Part shown: piece by piece, positions 1-5,270 of the stretch
Layout: each line of letters begins with the position of its first letter
Numbering within the stretch: the stretch's first letter is position 1
Assembly (NCBI GenBank): GCA_946541435.1
Contig: CAMNJK010000126.1
Span: 1 to 5,270 of the forward strand
DNA length: 5,270 nt
From: an uncultured Bacillota bacterium
GTDB taxonomy: Bacteria > Bacillota > Clostridia > Peptostreptococcales > Anaerovoracaceae
Reading direction: 5' to 3'
Program-made: the position numbers and the translations under genes
The notes under the pieces: model-generated
Databases searched by the model: none
What the model was told of the DNA's origin: nothing
Seen by the model: only the letters and a program-made list of their open reading frames with translations

Positions 1-396
1 GCGGCTGTGGAACGGGCCATCACCACCACAGCTGCCAACACCGGACTCCAGTTCAACATCGCGCTGAACTACGGGGGACGGAATGAGATCACCCGGGCGG
101 TGAACAGGATCGCCGAGGAAGTCCGGCAGGGCAGACTTATCCCCGGCGAGATCACGGAGGAGGACATTTCCGCCAGACTCTGGACCGGCACCGATGCGGG
201 CGGGGCCGGCTGCGGAGACCCGGAGCTGATCATCCGGACCAGCGGGGAGGAACGTCTTTCCAACTTCCTGCTGTGGCAGTCCGCCTACAGTGAGTTCGTA
301 TTCACGAAGGTGCTGTGGCCGGATTTCACACCGGAAGTATTTGATAAATGCATTGAAGAGTACCAGAGCAGAGACCGCCGGTTCGGCGGCAGGTGA
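1..396 (+). CDS. uppS: Undecaprenyl diphosphate synthase, C-terminal part (5' end outside window)
   Basis: Cis-prenyltransferase that adds IPP units to farnesyl diphosphate to make C55 undecaprenyl diphosphate, the lipid carrier for peptidoglycan and other wall polymers; it acts in the cytoplasm at the membrane face. The reading frame is open from base 1, so the gene begins upstream; 131 codons are seen, roughly the last half of a protein of about 230-250 residues. Visible family marks are the NIALNYGGR segment (window residues 19-27), the UPP synthase signature at residues 75-93 (bases 223-279) with IRTSGEER and SNFLLWQ, arginines R79 and R85 that would bind the diphosphate, E98 in the SEF segment matching the Mg-binding glutamate (E. 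coli E213), the VLWPDF block (104-109) and the classic RDRRFGGR end. The catalytic N-terminal aspartate is not in the window. A Gly/Ala-rich stretch just before the signature is longer than I expect. The GTG at base 7 is an internal valine codon, not a start. Confidence 0.96.
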   Translation, partial: AAVERAITTTAANTGLQFNIALNYGGRNEITRAVNRIAEEVRQGRLIPGEITEEDISARLWTGTDAGGAGCGDPELIIRTSGEERLSNFLLWQSAYSEFVFTKVLWPDFTPEVFDKCIEEYQSRDRRFGGR

Positions 397-401
397 AAGG
401 A
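396..401 (+). promoter_or_regulatory. Ribosome binding site for cdsA (decides the start)
   Basis: AAAGGA lies 9 bases before the ATG at 411 and overlaps the last base of the uppS stop codon. It favours the ATG at 411 over the in-frame GTG at 393, which would overlap the uppS stop and add six residues (MKGHRY) before the typical CdsA N-terminus. Confidence 0.7.
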
Positions 402-410
402 CATCGTTAC

Positions 411-1244
411 ATGAAAACCAGAATACTCTCAGGACTGATCATGGCGCCGCTGCTGGTGATCCTGATCATCGGCGGTTATGTGCTGTACGCAGGCTGTTTC
501 GTCATCGGCATCATGGCGGTATACGAATTCTTCAAGGGATTCCGGGCCATGGACATCCATGCCAGCTATCCCATCGCTGTCTGCGCTGCCATCGCCCTGT
601 ACATCATCGGCCTGGTCCAGCAGCAGATCGCGGAAGGAGGGGACAGTGAGTCGCCCTTCTGGTACATGGTCTGGTTCTTCGCTGTGGTACTGGCAAGTCT
701 CCTGTATCTCTTTAAAATCGAAGAGCGAAAACTGGAGGATGCCCTGGCCACCATCACCGGCATCTTCTATATCATATTCTTCTCCTATCACATCGCCATG
801 ATCGCCATGATGGGTGATATGGAGTACCTGGTCTGGCTTGTGGTCATCACGGCCTTCGGCACGGACATCATGGCCTACTTCACCGGCTATGCTTTGGGCA
901 AGCACAAGCTCTGCCCGAAGATCAGCCCTAAGAAGACCATCGAGGGAAGTGTGGGCGGCACCCTGGGAAGCATCATCCTCTGCGGGATCTTCGGCTTCTT
1001 CTTCGCCCGTCCGCTGCTGATCCACTGTCTGATCATCGGCCTTCTGGGGGGCATCATCTCCCAGTTCGGCGATCTGACAGCTTCCGTATTCAAACGCAAG
1101 ATGGGCATCAAGGATTACGGCAACCTGATCCCGGGCCACGGCGGCATCCTGGACCGGTTTGACAGTGTGCTGTTTACGGGACCGCTGGTGTATTACTATC
1201 TGAGCGCTCTGTCCTTCGGGGCCATGAGCACCTGGACATACTGA
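411..1244 (+). CDS. cdsA: Phosphatidate cytidylyltransferase (CDP-diacylglycerol synthase)
   Basis: Integral membrane enzyme that converts phosphatidic acid and CTP to CDP-diacylglycerol and diphosphate, the branch-point precursor of phosphatidylglycerol and cardiolipin. The 277-residue product is mostly hydrophobic, with about eight likely membrane segments (near residues 5-22, 24-41, 53-70, 83-101, 112-134, 139-162, 180-220 as two, and 253-271). The full family signature is present at residues 225-251: S225, K228-R229, K234-D235, PGHGG and the D248/D251 pair. Upstream, D152 in a GTDIMAYF segment and the SPKKTIEG block (172-179) are further conserved active-site parts. Start ATG 411 is chosen because of the AAAGGA site and because MKTRILSG is a typical family N-terminus; GTG 393 is the alternative. 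It follows uppS by 14 bases and precedes dxr by 2 bases, as in many Firmicutes and also proteobacterial uppS-cdsA-dxr-rseP clusters. Confidence 0.97.
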   Translation: MKTRILSGLIMAPLLVILIIGGYVLYAGCFVIGIMAVYEFFKGFRAMDIHASYPIAVCAAIALYIIGLVQQQIAEGGDSESPFWYMVWFFAVVLASLLYLFKIEERKLEDALATITGIFYIIFFSYHIAMIAMMGDMEYLVWLVVITAFGTDIMAYFTGYALGKHKLCPKISPKKTIEGSVGGTLGSIILCGIFGFFFARPLLIHCLIIGLLGGIISQFGDLTASVFKRKMGIKDYGNLIPGHGGILDRFDSVLFTGPLVYYYLSALSFGAMSTWTY

Positions 1245-1246
1245 AC

Positions 1247-2410
1247 ATGATGAAACGAATCTCAATACTCGGCAGCACCGGTTCCATCGGGACCCAGGCG
1301 CTGGACATTATAGAACATCATCAGGACAGCCTCTCCGTGGCGGCCCTTTCCTGCGCGAAGCAGCTGGATCTCCTGCGGGACCAGATCCGGCGTTTTCATC
1401 CCGCCGCCGTCTGTGTGGCCCGGGAGGAGGATGCCAGGGATCTGCAGGCTGAATTTCCGCATCTGTTCGTGACTTACGGCATGCAGGGGCTGACCGCCAT
1501 CGCGTCCATGGAGGACTGCGACATGGTTCTGAATTCTCTGCTGGGCATGCAGGGACTGGAGCCCACCCTGGCCGCTGCAAAGGCTGGCAAGGCCATCGCC
1601 TTCGCCAACAAGGAGACCCTGGTGGCGGGGGGAAGCCTGGTGATGGAGACGGTCCGCGAAAATAACGTGCCCCTCCTGCCGGTGGACAGTGAACACAGCG
1701 CCATATTCCAGTCCATGCAGGGGAGTTCTTCTCCCATCCGGCGGATCCTGCTCACCGCCTCCGGCGGACCCTTTCGGGGATACAGCCGGGAGCAGCTGGA
1801 GGAAGTCACCCTGGAGCAGGCGCTGAACCATCCCAACTGGTCCATGGGGGCCAAGATCACGGTGGATTCCGCCACCATGATGAACAAGGGACTGGAAGTC
1901 ATCGAAGCCCGCTGGCTCTTTGATATGCCCCTGGAACAGATCCAGATCGTGGTCCATCCCCAAAGCGTACTGCACTCGGCGGTGGAATACATGGACGGCT
2001 CCATCATCGGGCAGATGGGCAATCCCGATATGCGTGTGCCCATTGCCTACGCCTTCAGCTATCCGGACAGACTGCCCATGACAGGCAGCATGAAGGCGCT
2101 GGATCTTTTCTCTCTGACGGGAGGTCTGACATTTGAGCCTGCGGACCGGGAGGTCTTCCGCACCATCGATCTGGCATATGAGGCAAGCAGAAGGGGAGGC
2201 ACCTGGCCGGTATGCCTCAATGGCGCCAATGAAGTGCTGGTGGCCGCTTTCCTTCGGGGGGAGATCCGTTTCATTCAGATCCAGCAGCTGCTGGAAGAGG
2301 TGCTGAACAGACACCAGCCTTTGTATGAACTGAATCTTGAGGGGATCCTGGAGGCGGACAGACAAAGCCGGGAAGAGACCCGGTCCCTGATCCGTTCCCT
2401 GGGAAATTGA
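1247..2410 (+). CDS. dxr: 1-deoxy-D-xylulose 5-phosphate reductoisomerase
   Basis: Cytoplasmic enzyme of the MEP isoprenoid pathway; it rearranges and reduces DXP to 2-C-methyl-D-erythritol 4-phosphate with NADPH and a divalent metal, and its family is the target of fosmidomycin. The 387-residue length is normal. The NADPH-binding GSTGSIG is at residues 9-15, ANKETL follows in the first domain, and the metal ligands D147 and E149 (DSEHSAIFQ) and E217 match E. coli D150, E152 and E231. Substrate-site parts are S172-G173 in LTASGGPF, H195, W198 and M200 of the flexible loop, and N213-K214 in ATMMNKGLE. The C-terminal helical domain with NGANEVLVAAFL is also intact. The start is ATG 1247, with a second ATG directly after at 1250 equally possible. 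No strong Shine-Dalgarno lies upstream, so translation is probably coupled to cdsA, whose stop is 2 bases away. Confidence 0.98.
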   Translation: MMKRISILGSTGSIGTQALDIIEHHQDSLSVAALSCAKQLDLLRDQIRRFHPAAVCVAREEDARDLQAEFPHLFVTYGMQGLTAIASMEDCDMVLNSLLGMQGLEPTLAAAKAGKAIAFANKETLVAGGSLVMETVRENNVPLLPVDSEHSAIFQSMQGSSSPIRRILLTASGGPFRGYSREQLEEVTLEQALNHPNWSMGAKITVDSATMMNKGLEVIEARWLFDMPLEQIQIVVHPQSVLHSAVEYMDGSIIGQMGNPDMRVPIAYAFSYPDRLPMTGSMKALDLFSLTGGLTFEPADREVFRTIDLAYEASRRGGTWPVCLNGANEVLVAAFLRGEIRFIQIQQLLEEVLNRHQPLYELNLEGILEADRQSREETRSLIRSLGN

Positions 2411-2412
2411 TT

Positions 2413-2416
2413 GGAG
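2413..2416 (+). promoter_or_regulatory. Ribosome binding site for rseP
   Basis: GGAG lies 5 bases before the ATG at 2422 and just after the dxr stop. It supports ATG 2422 over the in-frame TTG at 2407, which overlaps the dxr stop codon. Confidence 0.6.
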
Positions 2417-2421
2417 AAACA

Positions 2422-3432
2422 ATGACTGTAATTTACGCGATCCTGATATTTCTGGTCCTGATCTTCGTGCATGAGTTCGGGCACTTCATCACAGCCAAAG
2501 CCTGTGGTGTCAAGGTGAACGAATTCGCCCTGGGGATGGGACCTGCCATATTCAAAAAACAAAAGGGGGAAACTCTTTACGCCCTGCGGATCTTTCCCAT
2601 CGGCGGCTACTGTGCCATGGAAGGAGAGGACGAGGATTCAGAGCATCCCCGGGCCTTCAACAACCGGCCTGCCTGGCAGCGGGCCATCGTTCTGGCGGCC
2701 GGATCTCTGATGAACCTGCTGACCTGTGTGGTCCTGCTGATCATCATCGCTTTCTGGGCCGGACAGCCCACCACCACGCTGGAGAACATCGAGCCGGGAT
2801 CACCGGCGCAGGCGGCGGGACTTCTGCCCGGAGATACCATCGTGCAGGTGGATGATGTGAAGGTCAGAAGCTGGGATGACGTCATTCAGAGCATCGGCCA
2901 GGCGGAGAGCGAGACCATACAGATCACGGTGGTCCGGGACGGGGAAGAGATCGGGATCACGTCGGACCTGGAATACAATAAAGAACAGAAACGGAACATG
3001 ATCGGCATCTCACCCGCGTCGGAACGCCATGTGGGGAGTTCCTTCGCTGCCGGCATCAAAAACACCGGTAAGATGGCAGTCATGATGTATGATACCCTGC
3101 GGCAGCTCTTCACCGGCGATGTTTCCGTGAAGGAGCTTTCGGGGCCTGTGGGCATCGTTTACGCGGTGAACGTCTCCGCCCAGTCCGGGATCATGTATGT
3201 GGTTTATCTGGCGGCCCTGCTCAGCCTGAATCTGGCCATCATCAACATGCTCCCGCTGCCGGCCCTTGACGGCGGGCGGCTCCTCTTCCTGGTGATCCGG
3301 AAGATCACCGGCAAACGGGTCACGGATGAAATGGAGGGAAAGATCCATTTCATCGGGATCACTCTTCTGTTCATGCTGATGATCTATGTGACCTTCAACG
3401 ATGTGCTGCGGTTCATCGTGCCCAAGTTCTGA
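2422..3432 (+). CDS. rseP: RIP (site-2 type) intramembrane zinc metalloprotease, RseP/RasP family
   Basis: Membrane-embedded M50 protease that cuts transmembrane segments, in other bacteria those of anti-sigma factors, leftover signal peptides and, in Bacillus (RasP), division protein FtsL. The product has 336 residues, the short one-PDZ form usual in Gram-positives, against about 450 residues and two PDZ domains in E. coli. The zinc site HEFGH is at residues 17-21 in the first membrane helix, the third ligand lies in NMLPLPALDGG (N275, P278, P280, D283) and the GEDEDS and AGSLMN (93-98) blocks are typical. A second helix spans about 84-111, one PDZ domain runs from about 113 to 185 with GSPAQAAGL, LSGPVGIV precedes the third helix, and a fourth lies near 312-330. 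The start is ATG 2422, 11 bases after dxr. Its substrate here cannot be told from the window; no sigma or anti-sigma gene is adjacent. Confidence 0.97.
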   Translation: MTVIYAILIFLVLIFVHEFGHFITAKACGVKVNEFALGMGPAIFKKQKGETLYALRIFPIGGYCAMEGEDEDSEHPRAFNNRPAWQRAIVLAAGSLMNLLTCVVLLIIIAFWAGQPTTTLENIEPGSPAQAAGLLPGDTIVQVDDVKVRSWDDVIQSIGQAESETIQITVVRDGEEIGITSDLEYNKEQKRNMIGISPASERHVGSSFAAGIKNTGKMAVMMYDTLRQLFTGDVSVKELSGPVGIVYAVNVSAQSGIMYVVYLAALLSLNLAIINMLPLPALDGGRLLFLVIRKITGKRVTDEMEGKIHFIGITLLFMLMIYVTFNDVLRFIVPKF

Positions 3433-3450
3433 TGATCTACCATAACCTGC

Positions 3451-3456
3451 GAGGTG
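3451..3456 (+). promoter_or_regulatory. Strong ribosome binding site for the TTG start of ispG
   Basis: GAGGTG pairs well with the 3' end of 16S rRNA and lies 4 bases before TTG 3461. It sits in the only real gap of the window (3433-3460), which shows no hairpin or promoter. An in-frame stop TAA at 3443-3445 rules out a start farther upstream. Confidence 0.72.
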
Positions 3457-3460
3457 TATC

Positions 3461-4564
3461 TTGACGAAAACGAAACGACAGGTGATCTGCGGCGGCCTGC
3501 CCATCGGCGGAGGCGCGCCCATCACCATACAGTCCATGACAAATACAAATACCGCGGATGTGACGGCTACCATGCGGCAGATCGACCGGCTGACGGAAGC
3601 CGGCTGTGAGATCATCCGGCTGGCGGTGCCCGATATGGATGCCGCCCTTGCCCTGAAGGAGATCAAACGCCGGTCAAGGATCCCTGTGGTGGCGGACATC
3701 CACTTTGATTACCGTCTGGCCCTGGCCGCCATGGAATCCGGCGTGGATAAGATCCGTATCAACCCGGGGAACATCGGCAGCAGGGAAAACGTCAGGAAGG
3801 TGGCGGACCTGGCCAAAGCCAGAGGCATCCCCATCCGCGTCGGCGTCAATTCCGGCTCCCTGGAAAAGGATATCCTGGCCAGGGACGGCGGGGTCACCGC
3901 CCGGGGGCTGGCTGACAGCGCCCTGCGCAATGTGCGCCTTCTGGAGGAACTGGATTTTGAGGACATCGTGATCTCATTGAAATCCTCCAATGTCAAAATG
4001 AACGACACGGCTTACCGGATGGTGGACGCGGCATGTGATCACCCGCTGCATATCGGCGTTACGGAGGCGGGCACACCGGCCCGGGGCCGGACCAAATCCG
4101 CGGCTGGCCTTGGAGCCCTGCTCCTGTCCGGCATCGGCGATACCATGCGGGTCTCGCTGACGGCGGATCCGGTCCAGGAAGTGCTCTTTGCCAGGGAGCT
4201 TCTGGACGTGCTGGACATCCGCAAGTCGGGGATCGAGATCGTATCCTGTCCCACCTGCGGCAGAACAGAGGTGGATCTGGAAGAAGTCATCGCCCGGGCT
4301 GAAGAGAAGCTGGAGCCCCTGAAACAGGCCTTTGAACGGGCGGAAGGCAGCGCCCATATGAAGATCGCCATCATGGGATGCGTGGTCAACGGACCCGGTG
4401 AGGCCAGGGAGGCGGATATCGGCGTCGCCTGCGGCCGGGGCAAGGGCGTCCTGATCACGGAAGGAAAGATCCTGCGGCAGGTGACGGAAGAAGAGATCCC
4501 TGAGCAGCTTGTGAGACTGGCGGAGGAATATGCAGAGAACACTTACGGAATCCATACAATTTGA
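3461..4564 (+). CDS. ispG: 4-hydroxy-3-methylbut-2-enyl diphosphate synthase (IspG/GcpE), TTG start
   Basis: Iron-sulfur enzyme of the MEP pathway: it opens and reduces the cyclic diphosphate MEcPP to HMBPP with electrons from ferredoxin or flavodoxin. The 367-residue product has the bacterial two-domain form: a TIM barrel (about 8-240) with QSMTNTNT (24-31), ADIHFDY (78-84), RINPGNIG (99-106), GVNSGSLEKD (128-137), SLKSSN (172-177) and GVTEAGT (199-205), then a [4Fe-4S] domain. The cluster ligands are C263 and C266 in SCPTCG, C307 in GCVVNGPGE and E314, matching E. coli C270, C273, C305 and E312. TTG 3461 is the start: a stop lies just upstream, a good ribosome site precedes it, and the next ATG (residue 26) would cut into the conserved QSMTNT block. 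The segment between C266 and C307 is about nine residues longer than in E. coli, and C324 is an extra cysteine where a glycine is usual. The 3' end overlaps polC by 35 bases. Confidence 0.98.
   Translation: MTKTKRQVICGGLPIGGGAPITIQSMTNTNTADVTATMRQIDRLTEAGCEIIRLAVPDMDAALALKEIKRRSRIPVVADIHFDYRLALAAMESGVDKIRINPGNIGSRENVRKVADLAKARGIPIRVGVNSGSLEKDILARDGGVTARGLADSALRNVRLLEELDFEDIVISLKSSNVKMNDTAYRMVDAACDHPLHIGVTEAGTPARGRTKSAAGLGALLLSGIGDTMRVSLTADPVQEVLFARELLDVLDIRKSGIEIVSCPTCGRTEVDLEEVIARAEEKLEPLKQAFERAEGSAHMKIAIMGCVVNGPGEAREADIGVACGRGKGVLITEGKILRQVTEEEIPEQLVRLAEEYAENTYGIHTI
4522..4526 (+). promoter_or_regulatory. Putative ribosome binding site for polC inside ispG
   Basis: GGAGG lies within the ispG coding sequence, only 3 bases before ATG 4530. 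The spacing is short, but no other start codon is available in this frame before conserved PolC sequence. Confidence 0.5.
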
Positions 4565-5270
4565 TCAATATAGAAACTGTCATCCGGAAGATCTGAAACC
4601 GGAGATAAAGTCTGCTTCCATCAGCAGAGACGGCCGGGTCCTGAACCTTGAGCTGTCTCTGAATTTTATCATGTCCGCGGAAGAGATCGAGCAGTTCCGC
4701 AGCCGCATGCTGAAGAAACTGCCCGGCGTTCACCAGATCGACCTGGTGGTACAGCCCCATGATCCCATCAACGGAGCGGAACTGAAGGAACGGGCCGACC
4801 AGCGGGCCGCCCTGGCGGAAGAACGGGCTTCCGGGAACGGAAGCTTCGGCGGCGGATCTGACGCCGGTTTCAACGGCGGCGGCAGCGGAAACGGCGCCGG
4901 GGGCGCCAAACGCAAAGGGGGCCGGTGGAAGAAAAAGTTCATCCCCGCCAAAGGCAATCTGATCATGGGATCCCCCGTGGACCTGACCCCCATGCCCCTG
5001 GCGGAAGTCTCCTCCGAGAGCGGCACTGTGGCCATTGAGGGAGAGCTCTTCAACAAGGACTGCCGTACCACCAAGAACGACAGCAAACTGGTATCTCTTT
5101 TTGTCACGGACAAAAGGACCAGCCTTTGCGTGAAAGCCTTCGTCCTGAATGAGAAGTGGGACGAGATCGACAGCATGCTCAGCCCCGGCGACGGTGTCAG
5201 GATCCAGGGCATGGCCCAGTGGGACAGATTTGACAACTGCGTCACCATCATGGCGGATACCATCGAGAAG
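4530..5270 (+). CDS. polC: DNA polymerase III alpha subunit, PolC type, N-terminal part (3' end outside window)
   Basis: Replicative polymerase of low-GC Gram-positives, carrying its own 3'-5' exonuclease. The frame stays open from ATG 4530 to the window end, giving the first 247 residues; the PHP, exonuclease and polymerase parts lie beyond. Residues about 20-75 form a small alpha/beta domain like the first PolC N-terminal domain (the beta strands around RVLNLELSLN, then a helix and the HQIDLVVQ strand). A charged helix follows (83-100), then a glycine-rich stretch (102-126), a basic patch (127-136), and the pre-OB segment with NLIMG and LTPMPLAEV. The OB-fold runs from about 166 (TVAIEGELF) to the window end, including the VRIQGMAQWDRF strand region. 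ATG 4530 is the only usable start: a stop lies at 4512-4514 and the next in-frame ATG (4671) would remove the first domain. The assignment rests on the OB region, the pre-OB segment and the position after ispG. The usual KH-like second domain seems to be missing. Confidence 0.9.
   Translation, partial: MQRTLTESIQFDQYRNCHPEDLKPEIKSASISRDGRVLNLELSLNFIMSAEEIEQFRSRMLKKLPGVHQIDLVVQPHDPINGAELKERADQRAALAEERASGNGSFGGGSDAGFNGGGSGNGAGGAKRKGGRWKKKFIPAKGNLIMGSPVDLTPMPLAEVSSESGTVAIEGELFNKDCRTTKNDSKLVSLFVTDKRTSLCVKAFVLNEKWDEIDSMLSPGDGVRIQGMAQWDRFDNCVTIMADTIEK
4833..4937 (+). other. Glycine-rich linker and basic patch in PolC
   Basis: Residues 102-126 of PolC are nearly all Gly, Ser, Asn and Ala with two Phe, and contain an imperfect repeat of the type GSFGGGSD / GFNGGGSG. 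Residues 127-136 then hold seven Lys or Arg and one Trp. The stretch should be disordered; the basic end could touch DNA or another replisome protein, which is inference. Its codons are GC-rich like the rest of the window, so it does not look like foreign DNA. Confidence 0.75.

Larger units (their letters stand above)
1..5270 (+). other. Probable single operon uppS-cdsA-dxr-rseP-ispG-polC
   Basis: Six genes lie on one strand with spacings of 14, 2, 11 and 28 bases and one 35-base overlap. No terminator-like hairpin followed by a T-run and no promoter could be seen between them. Co-transcription is an inference from this spacing. The same order is known from many Clostridia. Both ends of the operon are outside the window. 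Confidence 0.8.

Noticed and set aside
393..410. GTG 393 as the cdsA start
   Set aside because: ATG 411 has a well-spaced AAAGGA site and gives the typical N-terminus; the six extra residues look unrelated to the family.
429..1265. A 278-codon open frame on the minus strand opposite cdsA
   Set aside because: Its product is rich in Asp, His, Gln and Gly, the antisense of membrane-segment codons, and resembles no protein I know; cdsA fully explains the region.
2407..2421. TTG 2407 as the rseP start
   Set aside because: ATG 2422 has a GGAG site at a workable distance and places HEFGH at residues 17-21, where the family has it.
1262..2422. A 386-codon open frame on the minus strand, as long as dxr itself
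   Set aside because: It mirrors dxr exactly; the protein is rich in His, Gln, Gly and Arg with no recognisable motif or ribosome site, as expected opposite a GC-rich gene whose codons end in G or C.
3433..3460. A terminator or promoter between rseP and ispG
   Set aside because: The 28 bases hold no inverted repeat, T-run or -35/-10 pair; only the ispG ribosome site is visible.
3010..3699. A 229-codon minus-strand frame spanning the rseP-ispG junction
   Set aside because: It crosses two well-supported genes and has no domain or start signal of its own.
4730..5263. A 177-codon open frame on the minus strand opposite polC
   Set aside because: It contains a Pro/Leu/Ser-rich run that is simply the antisense of the Gly-rich linker; the plus frame has the conserved OB fold.

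Overview
The window is a dense, one-strand run of housekeeping genes in the order uppS (3' end only) - cdsA - dxr - rseP - ispG - polC (5' part only). This gene order, and above all a polymerase of the PolC type, points to a Gram-positive Firmicute. The details of the RseP, IspG and PolC sequences look most like the Clostridia, probably a Lachnospiraceae-type gut or anaerobic bacterium. By eye the DNA is GC-rich for that group, and codons end mostly in G or C. The taxonomic call is an inference from gene order and protein style, not from a search.

Layout: 1-396 is the C-terminal 131 codons of undecaprenyl diphosphate synthase. 411-1244 is the membrane enzyme phosphatidate cytidylyltransferase. 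1247-2410 is DXP reductoisomerase. 2422-3432 is an RseP/RasP-type intramembrane zinc protease. 3461-4564 is the iron-sulfur enzyme IspG, with a TTG start. 4530 to the window end is the N-terminus of PolC, starting inside the end of ispG. Gaps between genes are 2 to 28 bases and ispG/polC overlap by 35 bases. No promoter, terminator, RNA gene, mobile element, CRISPR array or gene on the minus strand could be supported, so the whole window reads as the interior of one operon.

How the genes fit together: Dxr and IspG are the second and the next-to-last steps of the MEP pathway, which makes the C5 units IPP and DMAPP. UppS polymerises IPP into the C55 lipid carrier for cell-wall synthesis. CdsA makes CDP-diacylglycerol for phospholipids. 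RseP is a membrane-stress and envelope protease. PolC is the replicative polymerase. The operon thus joins envelope-lipid supply, envelope quality control and replication.

No new system is apparent; the conserved core is ordinary. The most interesting departure is in PolC: a glycine-rich linker and basic patch follow almost directly on the first N-terminal domain, where relatives carry a second, KH-like domain before the OB fold. Smaller oddities are a Gly/Ala-rich insert next to the UppS signature, a longer spacer plus an extra cysteine in the IspG iron-sulfur domain, and a dxr start with almost no ribosome binding site.
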